Shown piece by piece: positions 12,111-24,938 of a DNA stretch of 64,000 nucleotides (positions are counted from its first letter, which is position 1; each line of letters opens with the position of its first letter). The DNA is from Diospyros lotus (Eukaryota > Streptophyta > Magnoliopsida > Ericales > Ebenaceae): contig NC_068346.1 of assembly GCF_014633365.1 (NCBI RefSeq), positions 34,783,191 to 34,847,190 of the forward strand, read 5' to 3'. The notes under the pieces are model-generated. The model saw only the letters and a list, made by a program, of their open reading frames with translations, was not told the origin of the DNA and ran no database searches. Position numbers and translations under genes: made by a program.

Positions 12111-13152
12111 TCTCATGGCTCATAAGAATATATATATATTTTACATATTTCAATTCTCCCGAAGCTTAGTGTTCAGAGAATATATATATATATATTATAA
12201 TATGTATATATATAATAGTTTATGTAATATATATAATTATAACTATATATATTATACATATAATATGTATGTATATATATAGATAATAAAATTTTAGTTT
12301 TCTTATAAAATATAGTTATAATATATATATATATAATTATAATATTACAAATACTATGAGAATGACTTCATATTACATAGCCATACATATATATTACATA
12401 CATATATATGTTGTGTTTCTTTTGAATCCATTGATTTAATTCATTCGTAGTATATGTAAATTATGTTATTGAACTAGGGATTGATATTATAAATGATGTT
12501 GTTTTTAAATATAAATTATATAGATGCATGCTATTTGATAATATTGAAAAATTATTTTAATTTTTAAAAATATTAATAATTTTCTATTGTCTTATATCCA
12601 TTTAGCTATAGTTGCTGCTATTTGAATAATAGAGTGGGTTTATTGCGTGTGAAGATATCTTTTGAGGGATGGGTGTTTGGAGGGTATGTTTGGAATATGG
12701 ATGGTTGTAAAAAGAAATTACTTTGGTTGTAAATAGCAAAAATTAAAATTTTACTTACGCTGAAGAGTAAAAATTATGGTTGCAAATAGAATTTCCCTAT
12801 GAGTTACACCTTAGGCTATATAATGTAGCTAAAATGTTTAAAATACCTTTCATCCAAAGTGGTGAAATGAGATGGTGAGACATATGATTAAAATACACCT
12901 TATCTAAGAAGGTGAGGCTGCGCGAGATGGTGAGGTACGAGAAATATTTTTATCATTTGTGATGCATTGTATAACCCAAGGGAGTACCAATAATATGGTT
13001 CGGGAATCAAATAGAAAGGAGAATAACGAACATGGTTGAAACAAACATAATTTTCGAGATAAGATTAGAATAGGAAGTGAATTATTTATAATATAATATG
13101 GAGCAAAATAGAGTGGTTGGAATCAACCTAATGCATATAATACAAAATATAA

Positions 13153-13673
13153 GGGTGTGTTCTCTTTATTTTTTAATTTTCAGTTTTGAATTTTGAATTT
13201 ATTTTTAGTTTTCTATTTTGATAGTCTGTTTTTAAAAAATTAAAAACACGTTGTCTTTATCATTTTGAAAAACTATTTCTCAAAACAGAAAATTAGAAAA
13301 CGCGTTCTCTTTGAAATTTTGAAAATAAATTTTTAATAATATTTTATTAAAAAAATATTATTTAGTAAATTAGAAATATTTAATGTTAATATATTATTAA
13401 AAAATATATAAATTTTGAAGTTAATGAATTTTATAATATTTTTTCTCATTACAATAGTAAAATATAAATAAATACATAAAAAAATGTATTTTGAGTTTAG
13501 AGTTTGTTTTGAATGAGAACACTCAAAACAATTTTTTGTTGTTTTGAGTTTTCTTTACAATTTTTTTTTGTTTTCAAAAATGAATTTTTAAAAACAGTAA
13601 GGAGAACGCGTTTTGATTATTTTAGAAAATTGAAAACTAAAAATGACTTAAAAACAATAAAGAGAACGCAACC
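13153..13673. mobile_element. PIF/Harbinger-type MITE
   Basis: The ends are GGGTGTGTTCTCTTTATT and the imperfect inverse AATAAAGAGAACGCAACC. They are flanked by the 3-bp duplication TAA (13150-13152 and 13674-13676), the TWA target preference of PIF/Harbinger elements. It is 521 bp, AT-rich and without a transposase. The TTTCT/GAGAACGCG words repeat internally. Confidence 0.75.
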
Positions 13674-13679
13674 TAATTT

Positions 13680-14340
13680 TTTTGGAAGGAAAAGGAAACA
13701 AACATAAAAATAATTTATATACATTTTTTGCTACAATTATTTTTCTTTCAACACAACTTTGTTCCAACCTCCAAGTGTTGGCAGTTTGTTCCATCTTTTG
13801 CCTAAACATGAAAAGCCAGAAAGATGGTCCTCTTTGGTTATCAACTTATCATCTCTGTTTTTATATTTTTACTTAGTTTTTTTTGGCTAGTTTTAGAAAG
13901 TGAAGTGTTGGAAGCGATGATTATCATCCGATACATACTATAGTTACGCTGTCTTTGAATTTTTTTCATTTTTTAGATAGTCTTAACAATTCTCGAGTCC
14001 AACTTATCTAAACTAATTCTTCTTAGAAAAGAAGAGTAAGGCCTTATTCCTTAATAAATTTTCTAATACTTAAATCAATTATTATACTTGATAATAATAA
14101 TAATAATAAAGTCATATATTGCTCGTAAGAGATCACGCCTTTATATGGACAAACCAAAAGATAATTTTAAGTCAAAATAATGCCTCGTAAATGGTCACCA
14201 ACAATGGACTCGACCTCGAGCCCCTCTTTGGTACTCCTTGTTTGGATAGTTTTGGCGTAGTTTGTGGAATCAATTTTCCCAACAGGTTGTCCTAATTTAT
14301 ACAGCATTAAAAGCCAGAAAATAAACTACAATCAGTTGAC
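13680..14340. other. AT-rich intergenic DNA downstream of the kinase gene
   Basis: No recognisable exon, RNA gene or repeat boundary. A TAA trinucleotide run occurs at about 14090-14108. Short open frames are AT-driven and not credited. Confidence 0.4.
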
Positions 14341-14760
14341 CCTTCAACAACATACAATGAGCAACAGTTTAATCATCTTCCAAAGCAGAGAGTCTCTCAT
14401 ACACTGAAAACGCCCGCTAAAAGAACCTGTACACACATACTCAATGGTTTTGGTTTGCACAAATATCAACACCTCCATACAAAAACCAATCATCTCTCCA
14501 TCTACTTTAAATACACAAATGGAATACAACAGATAAAGAAGAAAGAATTGAATTCCTTCTATTCCCCCTTTCACACAAGCAAAGCCCCTTGCCTCTATTT
14601 TCTCTTCTTAACAAGCTGCTACAGATCGGCTTAGGATGGAAAACCAGACATTTCAGAAGGTTGGAAGAATAGTAGGGCATTACCATTCGAGGATACGATC
14701 CCCAGATCTTTGAAAGAACGACATGATTCGGTTATGCTCTGCTCTGTAGTGTCCACTCTC
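14340..14760 (-). other. Probable 3' UTR of the kinase gene
   Basis: The sequence following the stop codon at 14761-14763 has transcript-like composition with T-rich stretches and no further exon. The end point is a guess; no unambiguous polyadenylation signal was pinned down. Confidence 0.45.
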
Positions 14761-17700
14761 TCATCTCGTATCTTGATTTTCGCTCTTGTCAGTGTCGTAA
14801 TTCTCCTTCTGGGATTCGATCTCCATGCTACCTGCTTGAGTCCTCCTGTGCCTCCGATCCTAAAATTTAGGAGTAAATACAATTAATATGCGCTCACAAT
14901 AAAATTAGAAGGAAGGATACTGATAAATTAGCTTGAAAAAGTTTGAAAAACAAAGACCACCATGCAAGAACAACTACATAATTCCTGTATTATCTCTAAA
15001 TTAGACTTTATATAGATACAACAATAGTTTCTTCACAGAAAGACAGGGAGACTTCGATTTGTATACACAACTAGGAAAAGAAAACCACTAAGCGCTTGCT
15101 GGGTTCGAATTCACAGGTAAGAACCAGAGATGAAAAAAGGATTCTAAATCATAATAATACAAGGGCATTATAACTGTAGAAACATGTCTCTAGAACAAAT
15201 TAATGTAATCTGTGCGTGAACTTCACTAGCAAAAACCAGCTCATTATAATAAGGGAGTCAGTTCTTGCGTAGAACTCTTGTGAGATTCAACCTATTAAGC
15301 AATCTCTTCACCTCCAAAGAGCAACTTGGAAAGTGTAAATATGGCAAATATTAGCCTAACAATTTACAGATGTAAAAGAAGTAAAAGCAATGCTTTATTC
15401 TGCACTCTTACTAACCATGGAGCTATGTTGTTTGGAATCATATCAACAGTTCTACAGCTCTAAGAAGTTCTTACCAAGAAATAATGCTAGAGAGAATTTT
15501 AATTAATCATTGGCTTATCCATTTGTCTTAAAACCAAGGAAACCAAGTATAAACGCTTGCATATATCTCCAATTGTAGCAATCTTTCTGGATTGTACACA
15601 AAAGTACACTTCAAGTATAATGGAACAAGGTAGAAGAACTAAATCACAAATTAGTGTCTCCTGCAGCGCCATTAAAATGACCAGGAGACAGAAATAAACA
15701 GAACAGAACAATCAAGTCTGAGTTGCATTCTTTAGAGAAGCAAGCATATAATCAAGGAAAAGGGAAACAAACACGAAATTGAGGGATGCCATTAAAAAAA
15801 TGGACAAAATGAAAAGCATGTGCTGGCACAGCCACATATTGTAAGTCCTAAGACATATACATATACGCCCTTGAAGTTGGCATAATCTCTTTCTTAATAC
15901 TCATTACTGAATCTCCTCATTATTTCTCATTACTGACGATGAGGCCCAATTCATGCACAAGTCAAAATCAATCCATCCAAAAGGCTACTCTGAAACAGTC
16001 AAAAGATACTCAACTTAAAAAATTTAAATTGTTCCAGTCAATGTAGAGAGATGCATGGAGAAGCACAGAAATGGATGTAAGTATATAGCAGGAGGGAAGA
16101 ATTTGAATGAGTTCTTAAGGTGTTGTGGGGATGCAGTAACATTCACATGAAAGACCAAACGGGTAGAAGAATTTTACCAGATAAGAGATAAAGGGTTAAA
16201 TGGAGAAAAGAGGCACGGTAATGTGAATGAAATGTATGATAACCAAACAAGATATTAAGTAATTCGAGTAATTCGAATTACTCGAGTGAAAGTTTCTTAA
16301 GTAATTCAAGTGAAATTTAGCAGGCAGTTATTTTTTTATTCAAAAAAGCAAGCACAGAAAGTCAAAATGATTTGAGCAAAATTGTACAGGCAGTCGTTTT
16401 CTTTTTTGAAAAATTCAAACATAATTCAGGAACAAACCTCTCTTGGTATTGGATATTCCTCTGATTCAAGCATACGAACAACTTGGCTCATCTTGGGCCT
16501 TTTGTCAGAATCTGGGTCAACACATCTCAAAGCAGTCAGAAGAGCTCGTTTAAGGGCTCTTGTGGATGGCCTGGTTTCAATATTAGGGTCCACCACTTCC
16601 TCAGAGCGCCTGCTTCCAACCATCATTTTCAGCCAATCAACCAGATTAACCTGCATTCATTATATGGTTTATGTTCAATGCTGTGGAACCATGAAAGCTG
16701 AAACAACAGCAGTATCAAATGCAAAGAAATTAGATAAAACAAAAAAGAAGAAAAAAGCTTACAGTGGAATATTTAACAAAAGAAATGAAGTTCCATAAGT
16801 GCTATCTCAAAAGATTGGGAGGCTTCACCCAATAGATAACAATTAATATAACTACACTTTGGAGGCTTCACCCAATAGATAACAATTAATATAACCACAC
16901 TTTCTTACACATTTCCATCTGATGACATATTCAAGATCTCCTAGGGGATATAAATGATCTAGAAAGAAACTGAAATGAGCATGTGTTGGACAAACTAATA
17001 AGCATATGGAGCCTATCACTCATGAAATGGATATCCACAAACTTCTAAAGAGTAAGTACAAAACAAATATCTCAATCAACATATTGAAAGCACAAATAAT
17101 TGGAAGAACAGACTTAATTAGTTTGAGGAGTAACTAGGTGTACGATGGTTAAGTAAATGAATGATTATTCTAGATGAACACATACCTTAAGTCAAGTCTG
17201 AAATAGAACACTAGTACTGTTGTATTGTGAAAGAAAATAAACATTTTGCCGTTAGTATCAAATCACCAATTACAGCCCAGATAGATAGTCTCATCAATAA
17301 AGTTAAACTGCAGGTGAATATTGTCTTGTTAATAGTTGCATTGGTAATGTTATTCCGATGAATATTATAGTGGCATATGGCTGCATACAGTTTTTCTATA
17401 CCATATCCAAATTACAGAACTGAAAACAAATATTTTTCCAGCAACATGTAAGAGATGCATGTACTGAATTATAACAACTGTTACCTCTTGGGCAGGACGA
17501 CCGTAGTCCACTGGATCTCGGCCTGTAATTGCTTCCAGGAGCACCACCCCGAAGCTATAGACATCACTCTTTTCATTCAAAAGGCCTGTATTTGCATATT
17601 CAGGAGCCACATATCTGCATAACCATGGAGAAAAGAAAGTAAATACAAAATATGTAGAAGTTCCACCAAATTAAACTTACAGACAATATTCGCAAATTTG

Positions 17701-19214
17701 ATCAATTAGGAAGAAAGAAAAGAACCAGCACAAACAAAGAATAAAAGTATACCCAAAGGTTCCCATGACCCTTGTTGTGATGTGACTTTTTCCAGCACCA
17801 AGTAGCTTCGCCAGGCCGAAATCAGAAACCTTTGCATTGAAGTCATCATCAATCAATATATTGCTTGATTTTATGTCTCTGTGTACCACTTTCGGCTCAA
17901 TTGCCTCATGCAAGTAGGCAAGGCTGCAAGAAGTGCAAACTTACAATGAGATATATAATTTTCAAAAAGAGATAAAGGATGAATTAACTCACGCCTTAGC
18001 TGTGCCAAGGAGAATCTTCATCCTGGCCTCCCAAGTAAGATGTCCATGCTGGCGCATGGCTCCATGAAGCCATTGTTCCAAATTGCCATTGTTGACGTAC
18101 TCATAGACTAACAACCTGAAATATTAAAATTATGTGAGGCAAGTACCATTTCTAATGTCTTAAAACTAGCCAGGAACCCGTATCTTACATGGAAGCACTA
18201 AATGCCACTGGACATAAGTTTGAGAGCACAGAAGAATTCTTCCCTTTGAGAAGTTTTTCATTTTAACATTTCTTTTACATATGCATAGCAACAGAAAGAT
18301 AATCAAGAGTTCTAACCTACTTGAAATGAAAATGGTACCTATGAGTTCCTTCAATGCAGTATCCCAAGAGTCGAACTAAATTTTTGTGACGCACGTGGCC
18401 AATAGCTTCAACTTCCACTCTAAATTCCTTCTCTGCTTGGCCCCTGTAGGAAACTTTTAAGTGCTCAACGCAGAAAACTGACAAGATCCAGAAGGATAAA
18501 TCAAAACAGTTCCAAAACAAAAAATGTAGATGATTCTCAAACATACAGATTGTTGAGAAGCCTTTTGACTGCAACTGGCGTCCCATTAATCAACAGTCCC
18601 CGATAAACAACTCCATATCCACCCTCACCAAGGACATTCTCCTTTGAAAATCGGTTTGTTGCTAGTTCAAGATCCCTTAAGGTAAACCAGTGACCCCAAC
18701 CCAAATGAGAGAATTCAGGAAGACCAACTAGAGGAGAAGGAGCAGTTATTGGATGGGAAGAAGAAGGCTTATACACACCAAAGTTGGCAGAGCTCCCTTC
18801 TTCTCCTGACAGAGACCCTGCGCCATCTTTATCGAAATGATGAAATGAACCTGACTGGCTGCTGTTTTCACCATTCTTCTTTTTCCCCGTGCCTAGATGT
18901 ACCAAGACCTTGTCTGATTCTTTATCACTGGATTTGTCATGAATGGTGAGCAGAATCCCATCATGTGGAGCAAATTCGTTTCTGGACACTTGCTCCACCC
19001 GTACCTCTTTAATTTCCTTAGAAACAGTGGGAATTTGGCTAAATGGAAACGTGTCACTAGCTTTCCTCGACTTCTTTCGTGAAGTAAGATAAAATGTTAA
19101 CGCAGAGAGGATAACTATAATAAACAATCCGACAAATATCCCAATCACTTCCCAGACTTTGAGACCAAAAATGGCAGTTTTTTTGGATAGTCCAGTATTT
19201 AGATCGTTAGCCAT
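14761..19214 (-). CDS. Receptor-like serine/threonine protein kinase (At3g59110/At2g42960-like)
   Basis: Seven coding exons: 19214-18547, 18443-18339, 18115-17993, 17923-17753, 17614-17485, 16650-16438 and 14859-14761. They join in frame with GT-AG introns to 1509 bp, or 502 aa. The protein has a very short outside segment, a membrane helix at about residues 20-43 and a Ser-rich linker. The kinase domain follows: Gly loop [11 protein letters not shown] from 196, ATP-binding Lys217 in [13 protein letters not shown] with catalytic Asp315 (an RD kinase), DFG at 333-335 and APEY at 359-362. The last exon gives a basic tail starting [10 protein letters not shown], separated by a 1.6 kb intron, as in the plant family of about 500 aa. 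All key residues are present, so it should be an active plasma-membrane kinase; its ligand or partner is not shown. The start is the first ATG before the membrane helix, just inside the last leader exon. Confidence 0.95.
16818..16903. repeat. 43-bp tandem duplication in a kinase intron
   Basis: GGAGGCTTCACCCAATAG starts at 16818 and again at 16861, with one or two differences between copies. It lies inside the intron between exons 5 and 6, away from the splice sites. Confidence 0.9.
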
Positions 19215-19233
19215 GTTTTAGAAGTCAAGACAC

Positions 19234-19806
19234 CTGCAAATCAGAGAACAAAGGTGACAACAACTTTTTGATGAAAAACATGTGTTTGGCATTGAAATCA
19301 ATATTATTATTTCTTCACCCCATTGAAAGGTCAAAACTTTTGAATGAATAAACTTTTAGTGTCTTGCTATCTTAATACATCACCTAAACAATGATGCAAA
19401 CTTGTCATATGACTAAAATTTCCTTGTGAAGCATTAGAAAGGCAAGAAGAAAAGGAAAAGGTTCACTATTTCCCTTCAGAATTGGCGAATTAAAGGAGAC
19501 AAAAGAGAAAAGAATGGAAAAACACAGACCACATAACTGGACAAGCTGATGCAGCAAGCAACAATATCAAATTAGAAAGGAGAAAAAACATTTCAATCAC
19601 TGGATCAAGAGATCAGAATCAAAATGGGAATTTGGTAACCAAGGACCATTTTCAGTTTCCGATATAATTAGCTACCAATATAGACAACAGCTTTCAATTG
19701 GATAAAATCTGCAAATGACTGCATAAGAAACAAAAAACCCGAAACTTGAAAAACCAAGAGCACATCTGACATCTCATTGTTTCTACAAATTTGTTAACTT
19801 GCTTAC
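19234..19806 (-). other. Predicted 5' UTR intron of the kinase gene
   Basis: On the minus strand the donor AGAG|GTAAGC at 19806 and the acceptor TTTGCAG|GTGTC at 19234 enclose 573 bp of AT-rich sequence. The acceptor lies 19 bases upstream of the start codon. Leader introns just before the ATG are usual in this kinase group; the junctions are inferred from consensus only. Confidence 0.65.
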
Positions 19807-19840
19807 CTCTCTTGAGTTGAGAATGTGTAGAAAACAGCCT

Positions 19841-19932
19841 TCAGATCCCAGATCTCCGAAAACCCATCACCATTCTTGCTCCACAAACCTCAGATCTCAG
19901 CCCAAAACAACCCATTTCAAGCAAGAATCCAT
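19841..19932 (-). promoter_or_regulatory. Two upstream ORFs in the kinase leader
   Basis: On the minus strand an ATG at 19932 opens 11 codons ending in TGA at 19897 (MDSCLKWVVLG). A second ATG at 19873 opens 10 codons ending at 19841 (MVMGFRRSGI). Both lie in the predicted first leader exon. If transcription starts near 19940, both would be in the mRNA and could lower translation of the kinase. Confidence 0.5.
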
Positions 19933-19969
19933 CCCAAGAAACCCAAATGAACCCAGTTGAGAAAACCGG

Positions 19970-19976
19970 TTATATA
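19970..19976 (-). promoter_or_regulatory. TATA box of the kinase gene
   Basis: The minus strand reads GGCTATATAACC here. It lies upstream of the predicted leader exon at a spacing that puts transcription start near 19940. This is a sequence match only. Confidence 0.5.
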
Positions 19977-20099
19977 GCCATTTTGGTTAGATTTGGTGTC
20001 TGGGTCTAGGCCGTAGAGGCAAATGTAAGTCTGAATCTAAGCTGGGATGGTGCTTTCACGCACCACCTTTGCCCTGCCTTCTTAGAAAAACCCTAACCC

Positions 20100-23000
20100 A
20101 GAAGAGAAACTAGAAATGCTGGCTTGGCCAAGGCAGTAGAATGAGGGGCAAGATTAGAAGAAGAAAGGGTGGAGTTATCATTGGTAGGTGATGGGAAAAT
20201 GCCTCGCAAACAGTAAAAAAGAGGAAGATATAATTTGAAGGTACTCTTTGGTTTCATGTGAAGAGGACGGATTATCAGAAAAAAATAATAAAAAATTCAA
20301 TCTTGATTTCTATTTGGTGATCGAATGCATTGAACTAAAACCTTATTCTTTTAATGGGTATTTTTGCTTTGATTAGCTGGAGGTTTTGTGATTTCTTTCG
20401 TGGGTCAAACGTTAGTAAACAAAGTATTAAGCTGATTTGGAAGGGAAAGTGGTAACTGTTGTTGGATCGTTCAAAACGAGGAGCTGATTATTCACTTCCA
20501 AAATTCCAAGCAAAGTCGCAAACCATTTCCTTTCGGGCAAATGCGAGGCCTTTCGTTTCGAACAATCTGTTCTTTTTTTGGCAAAATCTTATTCTAATAA
20601 TATTTATCTATGAAAATTATTCAAATCATCTATTATAAAGAGTATTCGATCCCTTGCTTGTAAAATGAGTCTTACTCAATTATTCAATTATTGAGTTTCG
20701 GCTCTAATCTTCTCTTCTTATAAATATTGTCTAAAAGTCAATAATAAGAGTTTTTTACTATATTTTTGTTATTCAAAACTCGAGTTCAAATGCTTGATCA
20801 TAAAGTTATAAATTATTTTTCAAGGAAAAATTTTAATCTAATGTTTATGTTTCTTATTAAATTTTTATTATTTAAAACTCATGAAAAAGTTCAAGCATTG
20901 GATCACCAAATTATAACTGTTCTCAATGTGAAAATTTCAATCTATCGTTTTGATTTCTTACTATACTTTAAAAATATTTGATTTTTCAAAAAATTAAAAA
21001 CTTACTAATAAATAATTTTTGATATTATTTTATCAAGCACTCTCTAAATTTTACCAAACAAACTATGCCCTAAACCACTCTAAACAAACCCACAACTCTT
21101 TTTAGCATTCGATTGTTCAAAACTAAATAGATCAAATTTATATTAAAAAATGAACTGAATCGATAGAATAGATTTTCAAATCAAACAAATTAAAAAAAAT
21201 AAAGTGCAAACACAATATTATTTTTTATATTTTAGTTAATTTGATTATTTTTATTTTTTTTAAATTGAATCGAATTAAAATAATCGAAATTGTCAAACTT
21301 AAAAATCAAACCGAATCAATATATAACATAAACTAAATCAAATCAAATTGATAATTTTAATCTATTCTATTCAATTCAATTCAATTATTTTAATTTAATC
21401 CAAATGTCACTCAATCTACTTTTAACCCTTATTAAGCCTTTGGGCTGGGGGGTGGATTGGCATGAATGTATAGTTTTATTACTCATGTCTTGGGAGTCGT
21501 CAAACCTAATCATCAATGTTGATAGCCTCAAGCAAACAAACCCTATTTCATATCATTGGGCATATATAATTTAAACTAATGGTGTGGCTCGGCTTGTATT
21601 TGTATAAATTAATTAAAACATATATTTGATCTTTTAATTTTAGTTTTTATAAATAATATTTATATAAAGATAAATAATTAGTATTAAATTAATTTTATGT
21701 TAAATGTGAATTTTTTTAAAAAAAATCACTTTATCGATAGAATTTCGTAACACCAAAATGATATATTTATTTATTTATATAATAAAGTAAATATACAAAT
21801 TAGCGAGTTAAATTTTTCTCTCAATTAAGAAGATTGTGGGACACTCTGGCATCTAATAAATAAAAGTTAAAAATTATTATAATAATTGATAAGATTGTAA
21901 CTTGCATTTATAATAAATATTAATGTAATAATGTTACATATAAGATTACTATAATTCCACATTAATATTAACACCATATAAAAAGATTATTAATATTAAG
22001 TTATTGATAATGTATCTTTTTCTCAATGATTTTTCTCAAGGATTCGGTTATTGAATCAATAGAATTATTCAAACCATATAAATTAAAACTATGTTAACAA
22101 TCAAATCAAACCAACCAAATAGATTCTCAAACCGAAAAATCAAAAAAACTCAATCTACCAAAAAATTTAAAAAAAATAGAAAAACCAAAATAATGAAATG
22201 TAAAAATGATGTCATTTTTAATATTTCAGTTGATTCGATTGTTTTTTTTTAATACATAGATCGAAATGAATCAAAATAACTAAAATTGTTAAATTTGAAA
22301 ACTGAGCTGAACCCAACTGATAATTTTGGCTGATTCGATTCGGTTTAATTATTTTAATTTTATGATTTGTAACATATACTCTGTTTTAAATGTTGGTAAT
22401 GATAATGTGAAAAGTCTTGTCAATATAATTCATTACAAATGTTATTTTGACACTTAATCGTGATATTTTTAATAACACACGTACATTAATGCACATTACA
22501 TATGAAAAAAAAAAAACTAAAAATAGGATATGCCCTTAATTTAACTTTTTCTTAACCCAAAAAAGTAGAGGAAAAAAAAAAGCAAAGAAAAAATGGAGTG
22601 CATATTTGGTTGTGTTTTTATTTGTCATGAATCCAATTACATGGGAGCACTCTTCCATGTTAGAAAGCATAGAATGTTTTAATAAACATAATTATATTGG
22701 GTTTAGGCATAATTAAGGGGCATGAACATGGGAAGCATGCTTAATTAGGTAGTTGAACTTATTATCCCCATCATGGGATGGGGAATAAAGTTATAAGAAA
22801 TGTTAGAAATTATATGAATTCTTATACTAATAGTATAATTAAAAGGAAAGATATTTATTAAAATAGTTCATAATATAGCAGTATATTTGTCAAAAATTTA
22901 TGTGTTCTTAACGAGTATGGATGACTTGTGAGTGAGTCGTTGACTATATCTAATGAGCTTACGTAATATCAATTGAACCATCTCAAGTGATAGTTTGATG

Positions 23001-24820
23001 GGTAGTGTAAGTTGGACATATTGTCTTATGAGTTTGAGATTGTTGGTTCGAGTTGTGGTCGGTCTCACCATTACTTTAGTAGCCAAACCCTATATGTTGC
23101 ACAAGCACAAGAGGAAAATAATTGATAATACAATAAATCATTAATAATAAAAAATGACTTACGTGACCTAATTCATCTGTGAAAAGGTCAACATCTTGTG
23201 AAGTGTATTAAAAGTTTAGGAACATGCAATTTGAGCAGAAACCTATTCAGATGTATGCTTAGTAATACTACATTGGAATGTATCTGTGGAAGACTCTTTG
23301 ATTTTTAGGTCAAAGTCGATCAAACTAACTAATAAAAGTAACAAGAGTATGAATTGGAGGAGTATTGTAAGATATCAAAAATAACTTAAAAGGGGCCTTT
23401 GCCTTATTATGCATGAGAAAGTATAGTGAAGTTAGACTCACATCACATGTGATTAGAATCAAATGTGACTTTATCCTCAAATCTAACATCTTTAATTTCA
23501 TTGACAAACCAACAAATCAAATGCAGAAAGCAAATTTTGCATGTGCCCATAGTCTGTTTGTTCACTGCTTTTCTCTATCCCTCTCTTTTCCTTTAAAGTG
23601 TTGTAATGTTTCCTTCCATCAGATCAGCTTATGGACTCACTCTCTTGCTTTTGCCAGAGAAACCCCTCTCAGAAAAAAGTGCTTTTGATCCAACTCAAAG
23701 AAGAGCAGGATAAATTGTTCCCTCCCTTTCCCCCCAAACCACCACATGGCTTGTTCTCAATCTTTTTTGTATTTTTGTTAAAGGAGAATGAAAGGTGTTA
23801 AAATAAATAAAACTTAAAAAAAAACTCATATATGCACTCGTCTTGATAAAAAATTCGTGCATTGAGAATATTCTTTTTATATTTTGATAATAATTTTGAG
23901 TTCGATCGAGTCGTCTTATTAGAAGAAAATACCCCCTTTGCCCCTACTTTGAGTAGGGGTAAAGTGGGTATTTACTAGTTTACTAAAGTCTCCTGCTTCT
24001 TTTTTTTCTTTGATGGATCTAATCAGATGGAACTTTCACTTACAAAAATTGCATGGTACTTATCCTCTCCAGAAGGAGAGAAAAAAGCCAATCTTTTTGC
24101 ATATTGACTATCATATATATGCTTCTGTTTGTATACTCTTTAATTTTGATTTGGGTAGTGGATTTAGTGGATGCCCAGCTCTTAGTGGGCCCAGGCAAGC
24201 AACAAAACAAGACCATAAGGAACCAAAAGAAAATATATACATTTACATATATATATATATACACGTATATCTTTCACATCTACAAAAACACGATTAAGAT
24301 AGTTTAATTACTTAAGGAGAAAATCGATAAAGGCATCTATAGAAAGAGTGAATGAGAAGATTAAGAAAAAATTTGATGAAAAATTGTTAAGTATGATATG
24401 AGCTAATAAGGGTTAATGTCACAAACTAATTGGCATAATCAGACTAAGGCTTATCTTATACTAAGAAGTTGAGTTGAATAAGAAGGGTTGGGCACCGAGT
24501 CCTAGTAAGAGTTAAAAGATGACATAATGTTAAACTTTCAACTTTCATCAAAGAAAAATAAAAGACAAATCCAGTCTGTGGCCAGACAAAGCAAGCTACT
24601 TTAATTTGGCTGTTTATTATATTGTACAAGGATATCAATGTTTCATGCCACTACTCAACCAAGGCTGCTTTTATTTCTGCAAAGGAAAGAAAAGAAGAAA
24701 TTGGAAAGGCATACATGGATAGATGATTCTCTCCACTTTCTTAGAGGTTCAACATTTTCAGACTTCATCCTTCATGCCAAAGGAATCTCACCTTTCTTCA
24801 TACATCATTGCAAAACTCTC
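20100..24820. other. AT-rich intergenic region with decayed repeats
   Basis: No gene is supported. 21110-21420 and 22050-22370 contain repeated AATCGAATCAAA/TTCGATTCGGTTT words, the same type as the elements at 27090, 34583 and 35742, and look like decayed inverted-repeat elements. 22960-23110 has a weak tRNA-like promoter pair (see findings). A TATATATA run lies at about 24244-24262. Promoter sequence of the X8 gene should lie at the right end. Confidence 0.45.
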
Positions 24821-24821
24821 T

Positions 24822-24853
<32 letters not shown>
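24822..24853. repeat. C11 plus CT microsatellite in the X8 gene leader
   Basis: Eleven C (24822-24832) are followed by about ten CT units. It is 86 bases before the start codon of the X8 gene. CT-rich leader tracts are common in plant genes; the length is likely variable between individuals. Confidence 0.9.
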
Positions 24854-24938
24854 TTCTCCCTAACTGTTTGCTTGGCATTAAAGCTCCATTGGGATCCCTC
24901 TCCCAATACCCAGAAACAAACCTAAAGCTCTATTTAAA

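Larger units (their letters stand above)
11421..12797. mobile_element. Foldback element with ~400-bp terminal inverted repeats
   Basis: The left end GGGAAATTCTATTTGCAAC at 11421 is matched by its reverse complement ending at 12797. TA flanks both sides (11419-11420 and 12798-12799). The inverted homology continues with modest divergence for about 400 bp each side, including TATTCAAATAGCA and the ACTACGGATGAATTAAATC words. The central part has a GC-rich hairpin island (11905-12110) and long AT dinucleotide runs. No transposase. A TA duplication would suit a mariner-like mobiliser; long arms would also suit a Mutator-like one, so the class is open. Confidence 0.7.

Noticed and set aside
15090..15125. 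GGGTTCGAATTCACAGG as part of a tRNA gene
   Set aside because: The T-loop-like word has no matching acceptor, D-arm or anticodon arm around it, and it lies in a kinase intron.
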